Shown here: piece by piece, positions 8,932 through 19,203 of the stretch
Position numbering within the stretch: position 1 is the first letter of the stretch
Layout of the letters: the number at the start of each line of letters is the position of its first letter
Source: FEN-1219 sp963728995
GTDB lineage: Bacteria > Pseudomonadota > Gammaproteobacteria > Steroidobacterales > Rariloculaceae
Direction: 5' to 3'
Assembly (NCBI GenBank): GCA_963728995.1
Contig: CAVSMD010000003.1
Coordinates: forward strand, 917,586-981,585
Length of the DNA: 64,000 nucleotides
Notes under the pieces: model-generated
Databases searched by the model: none
What the model was told of the DNA's origin: nothing
What the model saw: only the letters and a program-made list of their open reading frames with translations
Position numbers and translations under genes: made by a program

Positions 8932-9321
8932 ATGCGCTACCTCGTCCGCGCGAAAGTGAAGCCTGACCGACACCGCGCGCTGCTCGACGCGATCGAGCGG
9001 CGCATGCTTGGCCGCGGCTCGGTGGCCGAGGGCGAGTACCTCCGCAACATGGCGGCGGCGCGCATCGAGCCGAGCGGCACGGTGAAATGGGTCGAGGTCT
9101 GCTTCTGTGCGACGCCGCTCGACGAGGAGCGGCCGTACTGGGAGCGGTTCTTCGACCTCACGCGCGTCCAGGACGCCCATGGTCGGACGTGCCGGGACCG
9201 CGACGGCACCGAGCCCTGGGCGTGCTCAAGCTGCGACTGCACGGCGCGACTCGAGCGCAAGCTCGCGACGAAGGGCGAGCCGTTCGTCGATCGCCTGCGA
9301 CGCGAGACGGGGCCGCGCTGA
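8932..9321 (+). CDS. Conserved hypothetical protein with C-terminal Cys cluster
   Basis: A 129-residue protein beginning MRYLVRAKVKPDRHRALLDA, with a ferredoxin-like fold suggested by the alternating strand/helix pattern. It has a Cys-rich C-terminal segment with a Cys-x-x-Cys-x-Cys arrangement (ACSSCDC) that could bind a metal. I recall uncharacterised proteobacterial relatives of the same length but no function. The internal ATG at 8932 is preferred to the upstream in-frame start at 8848, because the intervening peptide is not conserved-looking and overlaps the permease end. Confidence 0.6.
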   Translation: MRYLVRAKVKPDRHRALLDAIERRMLGRGSVAEGEYLRNMAAARIEPSGTVKWVEVCFCATPLDEERPYWERFFDLTRVQDAHGRTCRDRDGTEPWACSSCDCTARLERKLATKGEPFVDRLRRETGPR

Positions 9322-9358
9322 ACGCGCCCGGCGGGAGATCACCGCTGCGCAGGACCGC

Positions 9359-10579
9359 ATGATCTGGACCAATGTCGCGTTCATCGCGATCGCGGTGCCG
9401 AGCTTCGCGATTCTGCTGAATCCGCGTGTGCTGAGAACGCCGATGTGGCGGGCCACCGTGACGCCGCTGGCCTCGATCATCGGCTCCGGATTCTTGGTGG
9501 CCGCGCCGATACTGACCCACGTGGCGGGTCGCTGGGCTTGGGTCGCCATGCTCGGGCTGTGCGCGGCGGGCTACCTGTTCGGCGCCGCGATTCGCCGCAA
9601 CATCCGCTGGGGCGAGCCGCTGCTTGCCCAGAATCCGCCGCGCATCATCGCGCGGCTCGAGCTGTGGTCCGACGTGGCGCTCGCGTTCGCGTATTTCATA
9701 TCCGTGGCCTTCTACTTGAATCTGCTGGCCGCGTTCGCGCTGCGCACCGGCAACGTGATGGACCAGCACGCGATTCGCGTGGTCTCGTCGGGGGTCATCA
9801 TCGCGCTCGGGGCGATCGGCATGGCGCGTGGCTTCGGCACGATGGAGCGGATCGAGACGGTGGCGGTCGGCGTCAAGCTGGCCGTGATCGCCGGCCTGCT
9901 CATGACGCTTGCGGTGGCGCTCGCATTCGCAGCCCCAGGTAGCGCATCGCCCATCGCGGTGCGCATCGGCGAAGCGCGCGAGATGCGCGTGCTGCTCGGC
10001 CTCGTTCTGCTCGTGCAGGGCTTCGAGACCTCCCGCTACCTGGGCTCGGAGTACGACGCCGGAACCCGCGTTCGCTCGATGCGGTTCGCACAGCTCATCG
10101 CCAGCGGCATCTACGTGGCGTTCATCGCGCTGGTCACCGCGTTCTCGGACGGGAAGCTGCCCGACGCCGGCGGCGAAACGCGCATTCTCGACATCGTCGG
10201 CCAGGTGAGCTCGATCACCGGGCCGTTCCTGATCGTGGCGGCGCTCGCGTCGCAGCTGTCGGCCGCCATCGCCGACATGAGTGGCTCGGGCGGCTTGCTC
10301 GCCGGCGCGTCGCGGAAGCGCGTATCGATGCGCGGCGGGTTTCTGATCACCGCCCTCGTCGCGCTCGCCATCACCTGGGCGGCCGATATCTACGGGATCA
10401 TCGCCTACGCTTCGAAGGCGTTCGCGCTGTACTACGGCCTGCAGTGCGCGTTGGCGACCTACGTGTGCGCAAGGCGTGCCGATCGCGCCGGCCGCGCGCT
10501 GGCCGGGCTGTTCTTCGCCGGCGCGTTGCTCGCCGCGGCCGTGCTCGTGCTCGGCTTGCCGGCCGAGGGCAGTGGCTGA
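9359..10579 (+). CDS. Polytopic membrane protein, APC-like, unknown substrate
   Basis: A 406-residue integral membrane protein with about eleven hydrophobic helices spread along its length. The general look (internal gene-duplication-like pattern, unwound helix near the start with SIIGSGFLVAAP) is reminiscent of the amino acid/polyamine/organocation superfamily, but no signature of a specific transporter is recognisable. The ATG at 9359 is chosen because the upstream in-frame extension overlaps the preceding gene. It lies downstream of that gene on the same strand and converges with the ankyrin gene. Confidence 0.6.
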   Translation: MIWTNVAFIAIAVPSFAILLNPRVLRTPMWRATVTPLASIIGSGFLVAAPILTHVAGRWAWVAMLGLCAAGYLFGAAIRRNIRWGEPLLAQNPPRIIARLELWSDVALAFAYFISVAFYLNLLAAFALRTGNVMDQHAIRVVSSGVIIALGAIGMARGFGTMERIETVAVGVKLAVIAGLLMTLAVALAFAAPGSASPIAVRIGEAREMRVLLGLVLLVQGFETSRYLGSEYDAGTRVRSMRFAQLIASGIYVAFIALVTAFSDGKLPDAGGETRILDIVGQVSSITGPFLIVAALASQLSAAIADMSGSGGLLAGASRKRVSMRGGFLITALVALAITWAADIYGIIAYASKAFALYYGLQCALATYVCARRADRAGRALAGLFFAGALLAAAVLVLGLPAEGSG

Positions 10580-10633
10580 CAGCAGCGGGCGGGCACAAAT
10601 AACGCCGGTGCGCGTGTGCCGCGGGACGTCGAA

Positions 10634-12440
10634 TCAGTTGTACTCGATCGGGTTGTAGTCCGGCGAGCACACCTCGACGATGCAGATCGATTCCAGCGTG
10701 CGCCCTTCCGGCGGGGGTTTCAGGCCCGCTTCCTTCATCAGGTCGCGGAGCACTTTCGCCGTCTCCGGATGCGGAATGGCGGATTGGACGCCAACGCGCA
10801 CCAGACCGTCCGCATAGTCGATCGGCAGCCAGGTGTGAGCGGCCAGCTCGGGGCTGCCGCGATTATCGGTGTTGCCGAAGTCGCGGATGTCCAGGCGTGC
10901 CCCGGCCGCGACGAGCACCCGCACGACCTCGGTCGCGCCCTTGTGCGCCGCGCCATGCAGCGCCACGCGGCCCGTATCGGCCTGGTGATTGGGGTCGATG
11001 CCGAGCTTCAGCAGCAGCTTCACGGCCTCGACCGTTTCCTCGGGCGACCATTCGCTTGTCACCCCCTCGACCCAGCCGATCCCGGCCGCCACGGCCAGCG
11101 GCGTCACGCCGAGCTTGGTGTTGATGTGCGGATCGGCGCCGTGCTCGAGCAGCAGCTTCATCAGCTCGACATCGCCGGACTGCGAGGCCCGCAGGAACGC
11201 CGTGGCCCCGTCTTCATCGAGCCACTGGTTCGTGAAGACCGTGCGCGTCTCCGTGCTCTCGATCATCCGCGCATTCGGATCGGCGCCGTGCTCGAGCAGC
11301 AGCTTGATGTACTCGAGCTGGTCCATATCGGGCACCGGCGTCGGGTAGTCGCCACCCTCGAGGTTGCGGTTGTCCGTGGCGAGATATAAAGGCGTCCAAC
11401 CGCCCTTGTTGGCGATGTTCACGTCGGCGCCATGCTCGATGAGGAATTTCCCCAGCCGATAGTTGCGGTTCTGCGTGGCGGCCAGCAGCGGGCTCCAGCC
11501 GTAGCGGGTCACCTGATTCACGTCGGCCCCGGCTTCCAGCAGCACGCGCGCGGCGTCGACGCTCCCTGCGCGAGCCGCATACACGAGCGGCGTCAACTCG
11601 CCGCCGTCGGGCTCCCGGCGGGCGCCTCTGTTGCGCCGGCCACCGGCCGTGAGAACGAAGCCCAAGGCGTCGCGTTCCAGGTGGCACGGGTTGCCGTCAC
11701 CGCTCTTCTGTGGGACGACACTCGCCAGCACCGCGTCCTCGCCGGTTTCGCCGATCAGCTCCCTGAGCTTGCTCAGATCCGGCGACGGCTGGTCGCACAG
11801 CACCGCGACGACTTGCCGTCGGACCGAGTCGCGCGGATCGTCGGATTTGCCGAGCGCCGCCGTGCGCCCGTCGCGAACCACGGGAGCGGAGCCCGCCGCT
11901 ACGTCGGCGCCGTGCTCGATCAACGCGGCGATGACGTCGGCATGGCCCTGGTCGGCGGCTTGCATCAACGCCGTGGTGCCGCGAGTGTCTTCTCGCGCGT
12001 TCGGATCCGCGCCATGGTCGAGCAGCGCGCGCACTGCATCCACCCGGCCGGAGCGCGCCGCGAGCATCAACGGCCGACGCCCCAGCGGCAGCTTCTCGTT
12101 GGCGTCCGCGCCGCCTTCGAGCAGCGTCGCGATCATCGCGGCGTCGCCCTGGCTTGCGGCGAGCCACAGCGGCGTGGAGCCCTCGCGATTCGCGGCCGAA
12201 GCGTTGGCGCCCGCCGCAAGCAGCAGCTTGGCCAGGTCCGCATCGCCGTGATACGCCGCCCAGTGCAGCGCCGTGGCCCCGTCGGCCTGGGGGCGATTCA
12301 CGTCGGCGCCGTCCTGCAGGAGGCTGCGCACTTTCGCGTCGTCGCGCTGCATCGCGGCGTCGGCGACGTCGGTTTGCGCGAATCGCATTGTTGGCGAAGG
12401 CGAGGACCAGCGCGAGCGCGGCTGCTCCGCTGCGGATCAT
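10634..12440 (-). CDS. Exported ankyrin-repeat protein (frameshift at the signal peptide)
   Basis: About 600 residues made almost entirely of ankyrin repeats: at least twelve copies of the pattern G-x-T-x-L-x-x-A-A-x-x-G with LL-x-x-G-A-D-x-N. The main frame is open from 12388 to the stop. A signal peptide (MIRSGAAALALVLAFANNA) is encoded from 12440 in a different frame. Removing one base near 12382 joins the two into a normal signal cleavage site ANNAFAQ. Its start overlaps the DUF1552 stop by ATGA. Ankyrin repeats mediate protein binding; in this gene set the protein probably works in the periplasm with the two preceding gene products. Either a recent frameshift or a sequence error separates the signal peptide. 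Confidence 0.75.
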
Positions 12441-13788
12441 AAGTTCTCCACGCGGCCCGTGCTGTCGCCGAAGCTCTCGCGGTGAATATCGAACTGGTCG
12501 AGCAGGCTCAGCAGCAGATTGCCCGTGGATACCGTCTTCGTGGGAAACGCCAGGTGGCGTCCGCCCTTCATGCGCCCGTGGTTGCCGCCGATGATCACGT
12601 GCGGCACGTCGTAATGCAGGTGCTGGTTGGGATTGCCCATGTTGCTGCCGTACAGCAGCAGCGAATGGTCGAGCAGCGTGCCGTCGCCATCCTCGGTCTT
12701 GGCCAGCTTGTCGGCGAAGTACGCCAGCATCTTGACGTGGTACTGGTTGATCTTCGAGAGCTCCTTGATCCGCGCCGGATCCTCGCCGTGGTGCGACCCG
12801 CCGTGGAAGCCCAGCGTGGGAGCCTCGCTCTCGGGGTACACGCGGCCGGTGAGATCGCGCGCAAAGAGCATCGTGCCCACGCGCGTGATGTCGGCCTGGA
12901 ATCCCAAGGCGAGCAGATCGAACATGAGCTTGATGTGCTCGTCGAACGACTGCGGAATGCCGGGAGGCACGTCGAAATCTTCGGGCGCCGCCGTCGTGGC
13001 GCTGGCGGCGATCGTGAGTCGCCGCTCGATCTCCCGCACGTCCTCGGTGAAGCTGTCGAGCCGCGACCGGTCCGGAACGCTGATTTCCTTTCGCAGATGC
13101 GCGATCTTGCCGTTGATCGAGTCGAGGATGCTCTGGTTGCGCTCGCGCCGCGCCACGCGCTCCTCCGGCGTGCTGCCGCTGCCGAACATGCGCTCGAACA
13201 CGACCTGCGGGTTCAGCTCCATCGGCAGCGGCGTCGTCGGCGAGGACCAGGCGATCGTGTTCGTGTACACGCAGCTGTAGCCTTCGCCGCAGTTGCTCGA
13301 GCCGGAGCCCGGATCCTCGACGGAGATCTCCACCGAAGGCAGCAGCGTTTCCCGGCCGATCTTCTCGGCGATGATCTGATCGATGGTGTGGCCGGCGCGA
13401 ACATCCGCCCCCGCGGTCTTCTTCGGCTTCTCGGCGCACAAGAAAGCAGCCGCTACCCAGTGGTCGGCGCCCGTCTCACCCGGGGGCGGCTCGGACGACG
13501 TGGCATGCAGCCCCGTCAGCAGCGTCAGGCTCTTGCGGAAAGGCTCCAGCGGCCGCCAGTTGAACGGCAGTTGCGCCGGCAGCGCGCCCTCCTTCTCGGG
13601 AACCCAGTAGCCCGGCGCGGCGCCGTGCGGCACGAACCCGCCGAAGAATCGACTGCGGCGGCACGGCGGCCGTCTGCGCCATGCGCCGTCGCGGCAGGAA
13701 ACATCGCATCGAGCAGCGGAAGTCCGAGCGTGACGCCGGCGCCCTTGAGCAGCGTGCGTCGCGAAATGTGCTTCTTCGTAATGAACAT
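12437..13788 (-). pseudogene. DUF1552 protein with Tat signal (one frameshift)
   Basis: Begins MFITKKHISRRTLLKGAGV, a twin-arginine signal, then continues as a typical DUF1552 protein of about 445 residues: VPHGAAPGYWVPEKEG, GLHATSSEPP, DHSLLLYGSNMGNPNQHLHYDVPHVIIGG near the C-terminus. The signal peptide and the body lie in different frames. One missing base around 13650 (before FFGGFVPHG) accounts for it and there are no other lesions. DUF1552 proteins belong to the DUF1501/sulfatase-like fold and are almost always encoded next to DUF1592 proteins, as here. Function is unknown; Tat export suggests a cofactor or folded complex. Confidence 0.75.
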
Positions 13789-13815
13789 TGGTCTATTCCT
13801 CGTTCGCGGCGGTCG

Positions 13816-16165
13816 TCATGCCTGCGCGGCGGCTTTCACGTTCATCGTGAACGCCGGGCTCCGGACGACCCCCATGAGCAGCGCCGAGAACCGATAGTCG
13901 TGCGTCGGCCGCAGTTCGCGTGATCGACCTGACCAGCGGCATGTCCTGGTAGTCCAGGCCGCGGCCCAGCGCATAGGTCAGCAGCTTTTCGGCCACCACC
14001 TGTGCAAACAGATCGCCCTTGCGCAGCGTGAGTTCCCGCAGACTGCGGACGCCGTCGAGCGACACCCCATCGTTGGTGACGCCCGTGGGATCGATCGCGC
14101 TGCCGGCATCCTCGGTGCGCCACTTGCCGACGGCGTCGAAATTCTCCATGCGCGAGCCCCAGCGGCTCGAAGATCTTGTGGCACGCGGCGCAGTTCGGAT
14201 TGGTGTGGTGCGCTTCCAGGCGTGCCCGCAGGGTTTTCGGCGCTTCGCCGGGCGTCACGGCCAGGCTGGTATTCACGCCGGGCGGAGGGTCGGGCGGGCT
14301 GATGTCGAGGAACGTTTCCAGGAACCATTTGCCGCGCTTCACCGGCGACGTGCGGGCCGCATCGGAGGTGATCGTCAGCAGCGCGCCCTTGCCCAGCAGG
14401 CCGCGGCGCATGTCGAGCTCCGGCCCTAGCTCCACGCGGCGGAACCGCGAGCCGTAAATGTTGGGGATCCCGTACTGCTTGGCGAGCCGCTCGTTGACGA
14501 ACGTGTAGTCGGCCGTCAGCAAGTCCAGGATGCTGCGGTCCTCGTGAATGATGCTGCCGAAGAACAGCTCGATCTCGCGCCGGTACGCGTCGCGCAGCGT
14601 GCTGTCGAAGTCCGGAAAGAGATTCACGATGGGCTCGCTGGCCTGAATGCCGCGAACGTTCAGCCATTGCCCCGTGAAGTTCGCGACGAACGCCTCCGAG
14701 CGCGGATCGGCGATCATCCGCTGCACTTGCTGCTCGAGCACGTCGTCCTCGTGGAGACGGCCCGCGGAGGCCGAGCTGGATCAGCTCGTCGTCCGGAATG
14801 CTGCTCCAGAGGAAGAACGAAAGGCGCGAGGCCAGCTCGAGGTCGCTGATCCGGTAAGGCGCGCCCGGTGCGACGTCGGGCGGCTCGATCTCCGATCGAT
14901 AGATGAACTCCGGATCGGCCAGGATGCGCTGCAGCGCCGCCTCGATGCCGGAATCGAAGCTGCCGCCTTGCTCACGCCCGGCTTTGAAGAAGCCCATGAT
15001 CCCGTCGACATCGGCGGCGGTGGCGGGGCGGCGAAAGGCCTTGCCCGCGAGCGTCGAGACGATCTCGCGCGCGCACTCGGCCTCCTCGTGGCCGGTTTTC
15101 GGGTAGCACTCGAAAGATCTTGTCCCGGCTCTGCGTGCTGCTGGCCGCGACGCCGTCGTACGGACCCTCGATGAACACCTGGCCCACGTGCGGATAGAAC
15201 GTGTAGCCCGAGATCGAGCCCGGCGAGTTCATGGTGCGAACGAACGAGCGGTTGAGCCCGGTGTCGGGCAGATCGCTGGTGGCGATGAACGTCACGCCGA
15301 CCTTGTGGAAGCCGGCCTTGATCGGGATCGGCGGTGTCTTGCCGCCATTGCCTTCCTCTTTGCCGATCTCCTTGTCCCAGTCGTACAGGTACACGCGCGC
15401 GCCGTCGATCGTGACCTCGAGCTTCTCGCCCTTGACGTTGCCGAGCACCGCGGTGAAGTACCCGGTCATGCCCTTGACGGTGAAGACGTAATCGCCGTCG
15501 GCCGGGAACTCGTGCTCGATCAGCATGCCGCCGCGCGTGCCGAACGGCAGCCCTTCGATGTGCGCGTTCTGCGAGGTGTCGTGCGGCGCGTCGAACACGG
15601 CCAGCGTGGGGGCCGTCTCGGTGCCGATGGCCAGACGGCTGATCTTGCCGGCGGCCGACAGATACGCCTCCATCAGCGCGGGCGAGGTGGTCAGCGTGCC
15701 CGCCATGTTGTCGAACCCATGGCTCGAGTCGTCCGGCGGCAGAAACTTCGTGGCGTCGACGTTCAGGGCCAGCAGATCGCGGATCGCGTTCGTGTACTCG
15801 CTGCGGTTCAGCCGATGCAGGCCCGGGGGCGGCAGGTGCATCTTGGCCTGCTCGTCGATCTGCTGCTCGAGCCAGGCCACGAGCGACGCGCGGGCCTTGG
15901 GATCGAGGCGCGGGCCGCCGTCCGCCGGCGGCATCAGACCTGCGCGAAGCTTGCCGATGACCTTTTCCCAGGTCTGCGAATCGGCCGCAACGGCGTGGAA
16001 GTCCTTCGACTCGAGGTTCAGACCGGCCACCTGCTCCGTCGCGTTGTGGCAGTCGAGACAAATCCCGTGGACGACGGCCGCTTGCCGGTCGGCGTCATTG
16101 CCGAACATGCCGCAGCCGGCGGTCAGTGCCGCCAGCGCGACTATTCCCAGTTGTCTCGTATGCAC
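13816..16165 (-). pseudogene. DUF1592/DUF1588/DUF1587 cytochrome c-like protein (four frameshifts)
   Basis: Reconstructed protein of about 780 residues. A lipoprotein-type leader (LAALTAGCGMF) is followed by an N-terminal haem-type motif CLDCH, a DUF1587 region (LNRSEYTNAIRDLL), a carbohydrate-binding-like jelly-roll domain, DUF1595/1592 (AFRRPATA, SRLSFFLWSSIPDDEL), DUF1588 (RRGLLGKGALLTITSD), a second CxxCH (CAACHKIFEPLG) and DUF1585 to the end. Four single-base shifts are needed, near 15108, 14775, 14150 and 13905; domain order and motifs are otherwise intact with no internal stops. With DUF1552 and the ankyrin gene it forms an operon seen in planctomycetes and gammaproteobacteria, of unknown function. 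Confidence 0.75.
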
Positions 16166-16471
16166 CGGTCCTCCGTTAACCTGCCGACCGCCTCGCTCGC
16201 GAGATTATCCCCGTTCCTCCGGAGCGAGCTCGAGACAGTCTCTTGAGCCACCACGCCCCGGCCGTTGGTCGAGCCCGTTTTACGCAGCGAATTATCAAGG
16301 ATAGTAGGACAAAAGACCTGTATGTAGGCCTTCAGTCGGGAGAAACACCAAGAAGTAGGCCGTGGGCGGCGGGGCGGGCGGCGCTCGACGCCGCGAATTT
16401 CGTCCGATGGGGCCCACCGGGCGGTGGCGAGCCGCGCTAACCGCTTGATCGGGCGTTCGCACGCCCGCGTC
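16166..16471. other. Intergenic region upstream of the DUF1592 operon
   Basis: About 300 bases without a supportable gene between the start of the DUF1592 gene and the end of the yidB-like gene, both on the minus strand. The stretch around 16285-16330 is distinctly richer in A and T than its surroundings and probably carries the operon promoter; I could not fix unambiguous -35/-10 boxes. Confidence 0.4.
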
Positions 16472-16792
16472 TCAGCTCTTCGGGAGGACACCGCCCGGCG
16501 TCATCTCGTCGACCGCTTGCGGCAGAACCTGCGCGAGCTTCTGCGTCAGCTCGGCGACGGGCATCCCCGTCCTGGCCGACATTTGCTGCAGAAGATCCGC
16601 GCCCAGCACTTGCTGCACATGCTCCGCCGCGATCGGCTGATTCGGCCCCGTGCCAACCCACGAGCGCACGGTGGGCCCGAAGCCCTTGGTCTCGAACTGA
16701 TCCACGACCCCCCGCACACCGCCGTTGCTGCGGATGAGGTCCGTGACCACCGCGCCGACGACTCCGCCCAACACGCCATCGAACAGTCCCAT
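16472..16792 (-). CDS. YidB family protein (DUF937)
   Basis: A 106-residue protein with the family's Gly/Val-rich N-terminus (MGLFDGVLGGVVGAVV) and the C-terminal LTQKLAQVLPQAVDEMTPGG signature, including the conserved GTGPNQPI segment in the middle. E. coli YidB is a small protein of unknown role, later linked to LPS or homeostasis functions. Divergently transcribed from the DUF547 gene 38 bases away. Confidence 0.85.
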   Translation of the reverse strand: MGLFDGVLGGVVGAVVTDLIRSNGGVRGVVDQFETKGFGPTVRSWVGTGPNQPIAAEHVQQVLGADLLQQMSARTGMPVAELTQKLAQVLPQAVDEMTPGGVLPKS

Positions 16793-16830
16793 CGCCCTCT
16801 CTCCAGTGGAGCCTTTTCGAGAATATACCT

Positions 16831-17562
16831 TTGCCCAGGCTATACGATGCGAGCAACGTTCGCGGCACGGGCACGTTCGCCGAGACCCGCGAGCTCCGGA
16901 GGCGCAGTTTGAGCCGTTTCATCGACGAGCAGGGCCGCACGGACTTCGCCGCGCTCGCGGCCGACCATGGCGAGCTCGACGAGTTCGTGGCTTTGATTGC
17001 GCGCGTGAGCCCGGCCACGTCGCCGGAGCTCTTCCCGCGCCGCGCCGACGTGCTCGCCTATCACCTGAACGCCTATAACGCGTGGGCCATGAAGGGGGTC
17101 ATCGACGAAGGCGTCACCGACGGGTTCACCAGCTTCTTCAAGCGCCAGCGGTTCTTCAGGCTTCGCAAGGTCACGATCGGCGGCGTGTCGATGTCGCTAT
17201 CGGCGTACGAGAACGACGTCATTCGGCCGCTCGGCGAGCCGCGCGTGCATTTCGCGCTGAACTGCATGGCGCGCAGCTGTCCGCGTCTGCCGCAGGCCGC
17301 GTTCAGCGCCGACGAGCTCGAGGCGCAGCTCGAGGCCGCGGCGCGCGAGTTCGTGAACGACTCGCGCAACGTTCGCGTGGACGCCGCCGCGCGCGCAGTG
17401 TGGCTGTCGTCGATTTTCGATTTCTACACCGAGGATTTCGTCGCCGACGGCAAGCGCCAGAGCCTGATCGCGTACGTGAATCGCTATCGGGACGAGCCCA
17501 TCGATGCGGGCTTGGCGGTGAAGTTCATCCCTTACGACTGGACGCTGAATCGCCAGCCTTGA
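16831..17562 (+). CDS. DUF547 domain protein
   Basis: A 243-residue protein covering a complete DUF547 domain: AYHLNAYNAWAMKGVIDEG, FFRLRKVTIGG, the Cys-containing core HFALNCMARSCPRLP, and a C-terminal NRYRDEPIDAGL. The family resembles transglutaminase/cysteine-protease folds and the Cys in NCMARSCP is the candidate nucleophile. The only in-frame start is a TTG at 16831, and there is no signal peptide in this frame although most bacterial DUF547 proteins have one. Given the frameshift-rich neighbourhood the 5' end may be mis-sequenced. Confidence 0.75.
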   Translation: MPRLYDASNVRGTGTFAETRELRRRSLSRFIDEQGRTDFAALAADHGELDEFVALIARVSPATSPELFPRRADVLAYHLNAYNAWAMKGVIDEGVTDGFTSFFKRQRFFRLRKVTIGGVSMSLSAYENDVIRPLGEPRVHFALNCMARSCPRLPQAAFSADELEAQLEAAAREFVNDSRNVRVDAAARAVWLSSIFDFYTEDFVADGKRQSLIAYVNRYRDEPIDAGLAVKFIPYDWTLNRQP

Positions 17563-17573
17563 GGGATGCGTCA

Positions 17574-18489
17574 GCGATCGATCTCGCTGCACGAAGAGCC
17601 GTAGGCGAAGCAGCTGTAGCAGCGGTGGTGCTGCAACGTGATGCGCTTGCCCAAGGCTCTCCGCGAGCGTGCCGCCCAAGTCGTAGGCGGGATCGTCGTC
17701 GACGAGCGTGCAGGCGTAGACGCGCATGCGGCCGTCCTTCTTCACGACCATCTTCGAGAACGCGCACATGAACGCGCGGCGCGTCTCCGCGGTTTGATAC
17801 GTCGTCATGCAGTGCTCGGTGACGGCCGGCACTTGCGGATGCGCCCCGGGCAGCAGGAAATCGGGAAACCCGACCAGCGTCGTGCTCCTCGGCAAGCCCG
17901 TGCTCGGCCAGCAGGGCGGCGTACGCCTCGCCGACTGCGGCGGCGTTCTCGCCTTTCTCCATCTGCCTTGCAATCGACACCTTGAAGCCGAGCGCGTGCA
18001 GCTGCTCGAGCGCCGACCCACGACTGCTCGAACGTGCCGGCGCCGCGGCCCGAGTCGTGCCGGTCGCGGTCCGGATAATCGATGCTGACGCGAAACGCGA
18101 TCGGGTGCGGCTGCGCGCGCAAGGTCGCGATCTGCCGCAGCGCGTTTCAGCACCGGCGCCGTGCCGTTCGTCAGCACCAGGCACGGCCGAAACTGCGACG
18201 CGTAGCGCAGGATGTTGACGAAGTCTTTGACGATGAACGGCTCGCCGCCCGTGAACGAGAACTGCTCGACGCCGAGCGCCACGGCCTCGTCGATGAACGG
18301 CTTCGCTTCCGCGAGCGTGATGCGGCCGAGCCGCCGGTCGCCGGGCTTCGACCCTCGAGGCAGAACGGGCACGCCAGGTTGCAGGCCGTGCCGGTGTGAA
18401 ACCACAGCTCGCGCAGCGCGTGCGGCTCGATGTACCCGCGCGGCTCGCCGGCCGCGGTGAGACTGCGGCGATCGTGGCTCGGCGTTCAT
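17574..18489 (-). pseudogene. Radical SAM enzyme (about six frameshifts)
   Basis: Reconstructed protein of about 305 residues. The radical SAM cluster motif is CNLACPFC (C-x3-C-x2-C) within LWFHTGTACNLACPFCLEG, followed by FSFTGGEPFIVKD and an end with several Cys (HHRCYSCFAYGSSC) that may bind an auxiliary cluster. At least six single-base shifts interrupt it (near 18445, 18352, 18145, 18010, 17890, 17655), yet motifs are unchanged and no in-frame stops occur between them. Its ATG overlaps the preceding glycosyltransferase stop as ATGA. Encoded with two TIGR04282/TIGR04283-type glycosyltransferases, as in arsenosugar-like biosynthesis clusters, but it lacks the usual ArsS signature, so the product is unknown. 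Confidence 0.65.
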
Positions 18490-19203
18490 GGCTCGTGCTC
18501 CGCGTCCGAGCGTAGCAGTGGCGATAGCTCGCGGCCAGCGCCTCGGGCCGGCCGCCGAGCGCGAAGCGCAGCGCGAGCCAGCGATTGTGCAGCGTGCGCT
18601 TGAGCCAGCCATCGCGCTCCCAGCGCCGCGTCGCCACCGCGAGCGCGCGGGGCAGCACGCGGAACGTGCCGCGTGCGCGCAGCCGCCGCACGAGGCGCAC
18701 TTCCTCGAACAGCGGCCACTCGGCAAATCCGCCGCACGCGCAAAGTACACGTCGCGGCGCGCGAAGATGCCCTGATCGCCATACACCATGCCGCCGCAGC
18801 GAACACGCAGCGCGACGAGCTGCGCGAGCAGCCGCTTGTACCACGTCGGCGGCCCCTGGAACGCGAACCGAAAGCAGCCGCTCTCCGCGCCCTCGCGAAC
18901 GCGCCGCGGCGATGACGCTCGAGCGCATCGCTCGGCACCTGCGCATCCGCATGCACGAACCACAGCACGCCGGCGCTTGCGCGGCGCGCACCGGCGTCGA
19001 GCTGCGCGCCGCGGTTGGGCCGGGCCTCGACGTAGTCGCACGCGTGCCGATCGCACACGGCCGCCACGGCCGCGTCGGCCATGCCCGAGACCACGATGAC
19101 TTGCGCCGGCGCGCTGCGCCTCGAGCTGCCCGAGCAGGGCATCGAGCTCGGCCGCATCGCCGAGCACGGGGATCACGACGCCGACGTCGCACGAGGCGCT
19201 CAT
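18486..19203 (-). pseudogene. TIGR04283-type glycosyltransferase (about four frameshifts)
   Basis: Family 2 glycosyltransferase of about 235 residues: start MSASCDVGVVIPVLGDAAEL, the acceptor loop ARPNRGAQLDAGARRA and the metal site WFVHADAQVP, then RFAFQGPPTWYKRLL and GMVYGDQGIFARRD, all standard for the TIGR04283 family annotated in arsenosugar biosynthesis. The pieces lie in different frames; shifts are needed near 19125, 18905, 18735 and close to the 3' end. Starts four bases inside the TVP38 gene end (ATGA) and ends the same way at the radical SAM gene, which supports one translationally coupled operon. Confidence 0.65.

Noticed and set aside
11432..12442. Plus-strand open frame opposite the ankyrin gene
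   Set aside because: Mirror of repeated ankyrin codons; no recognisable domain, while the minus strand shows clear ankyrin repeats.
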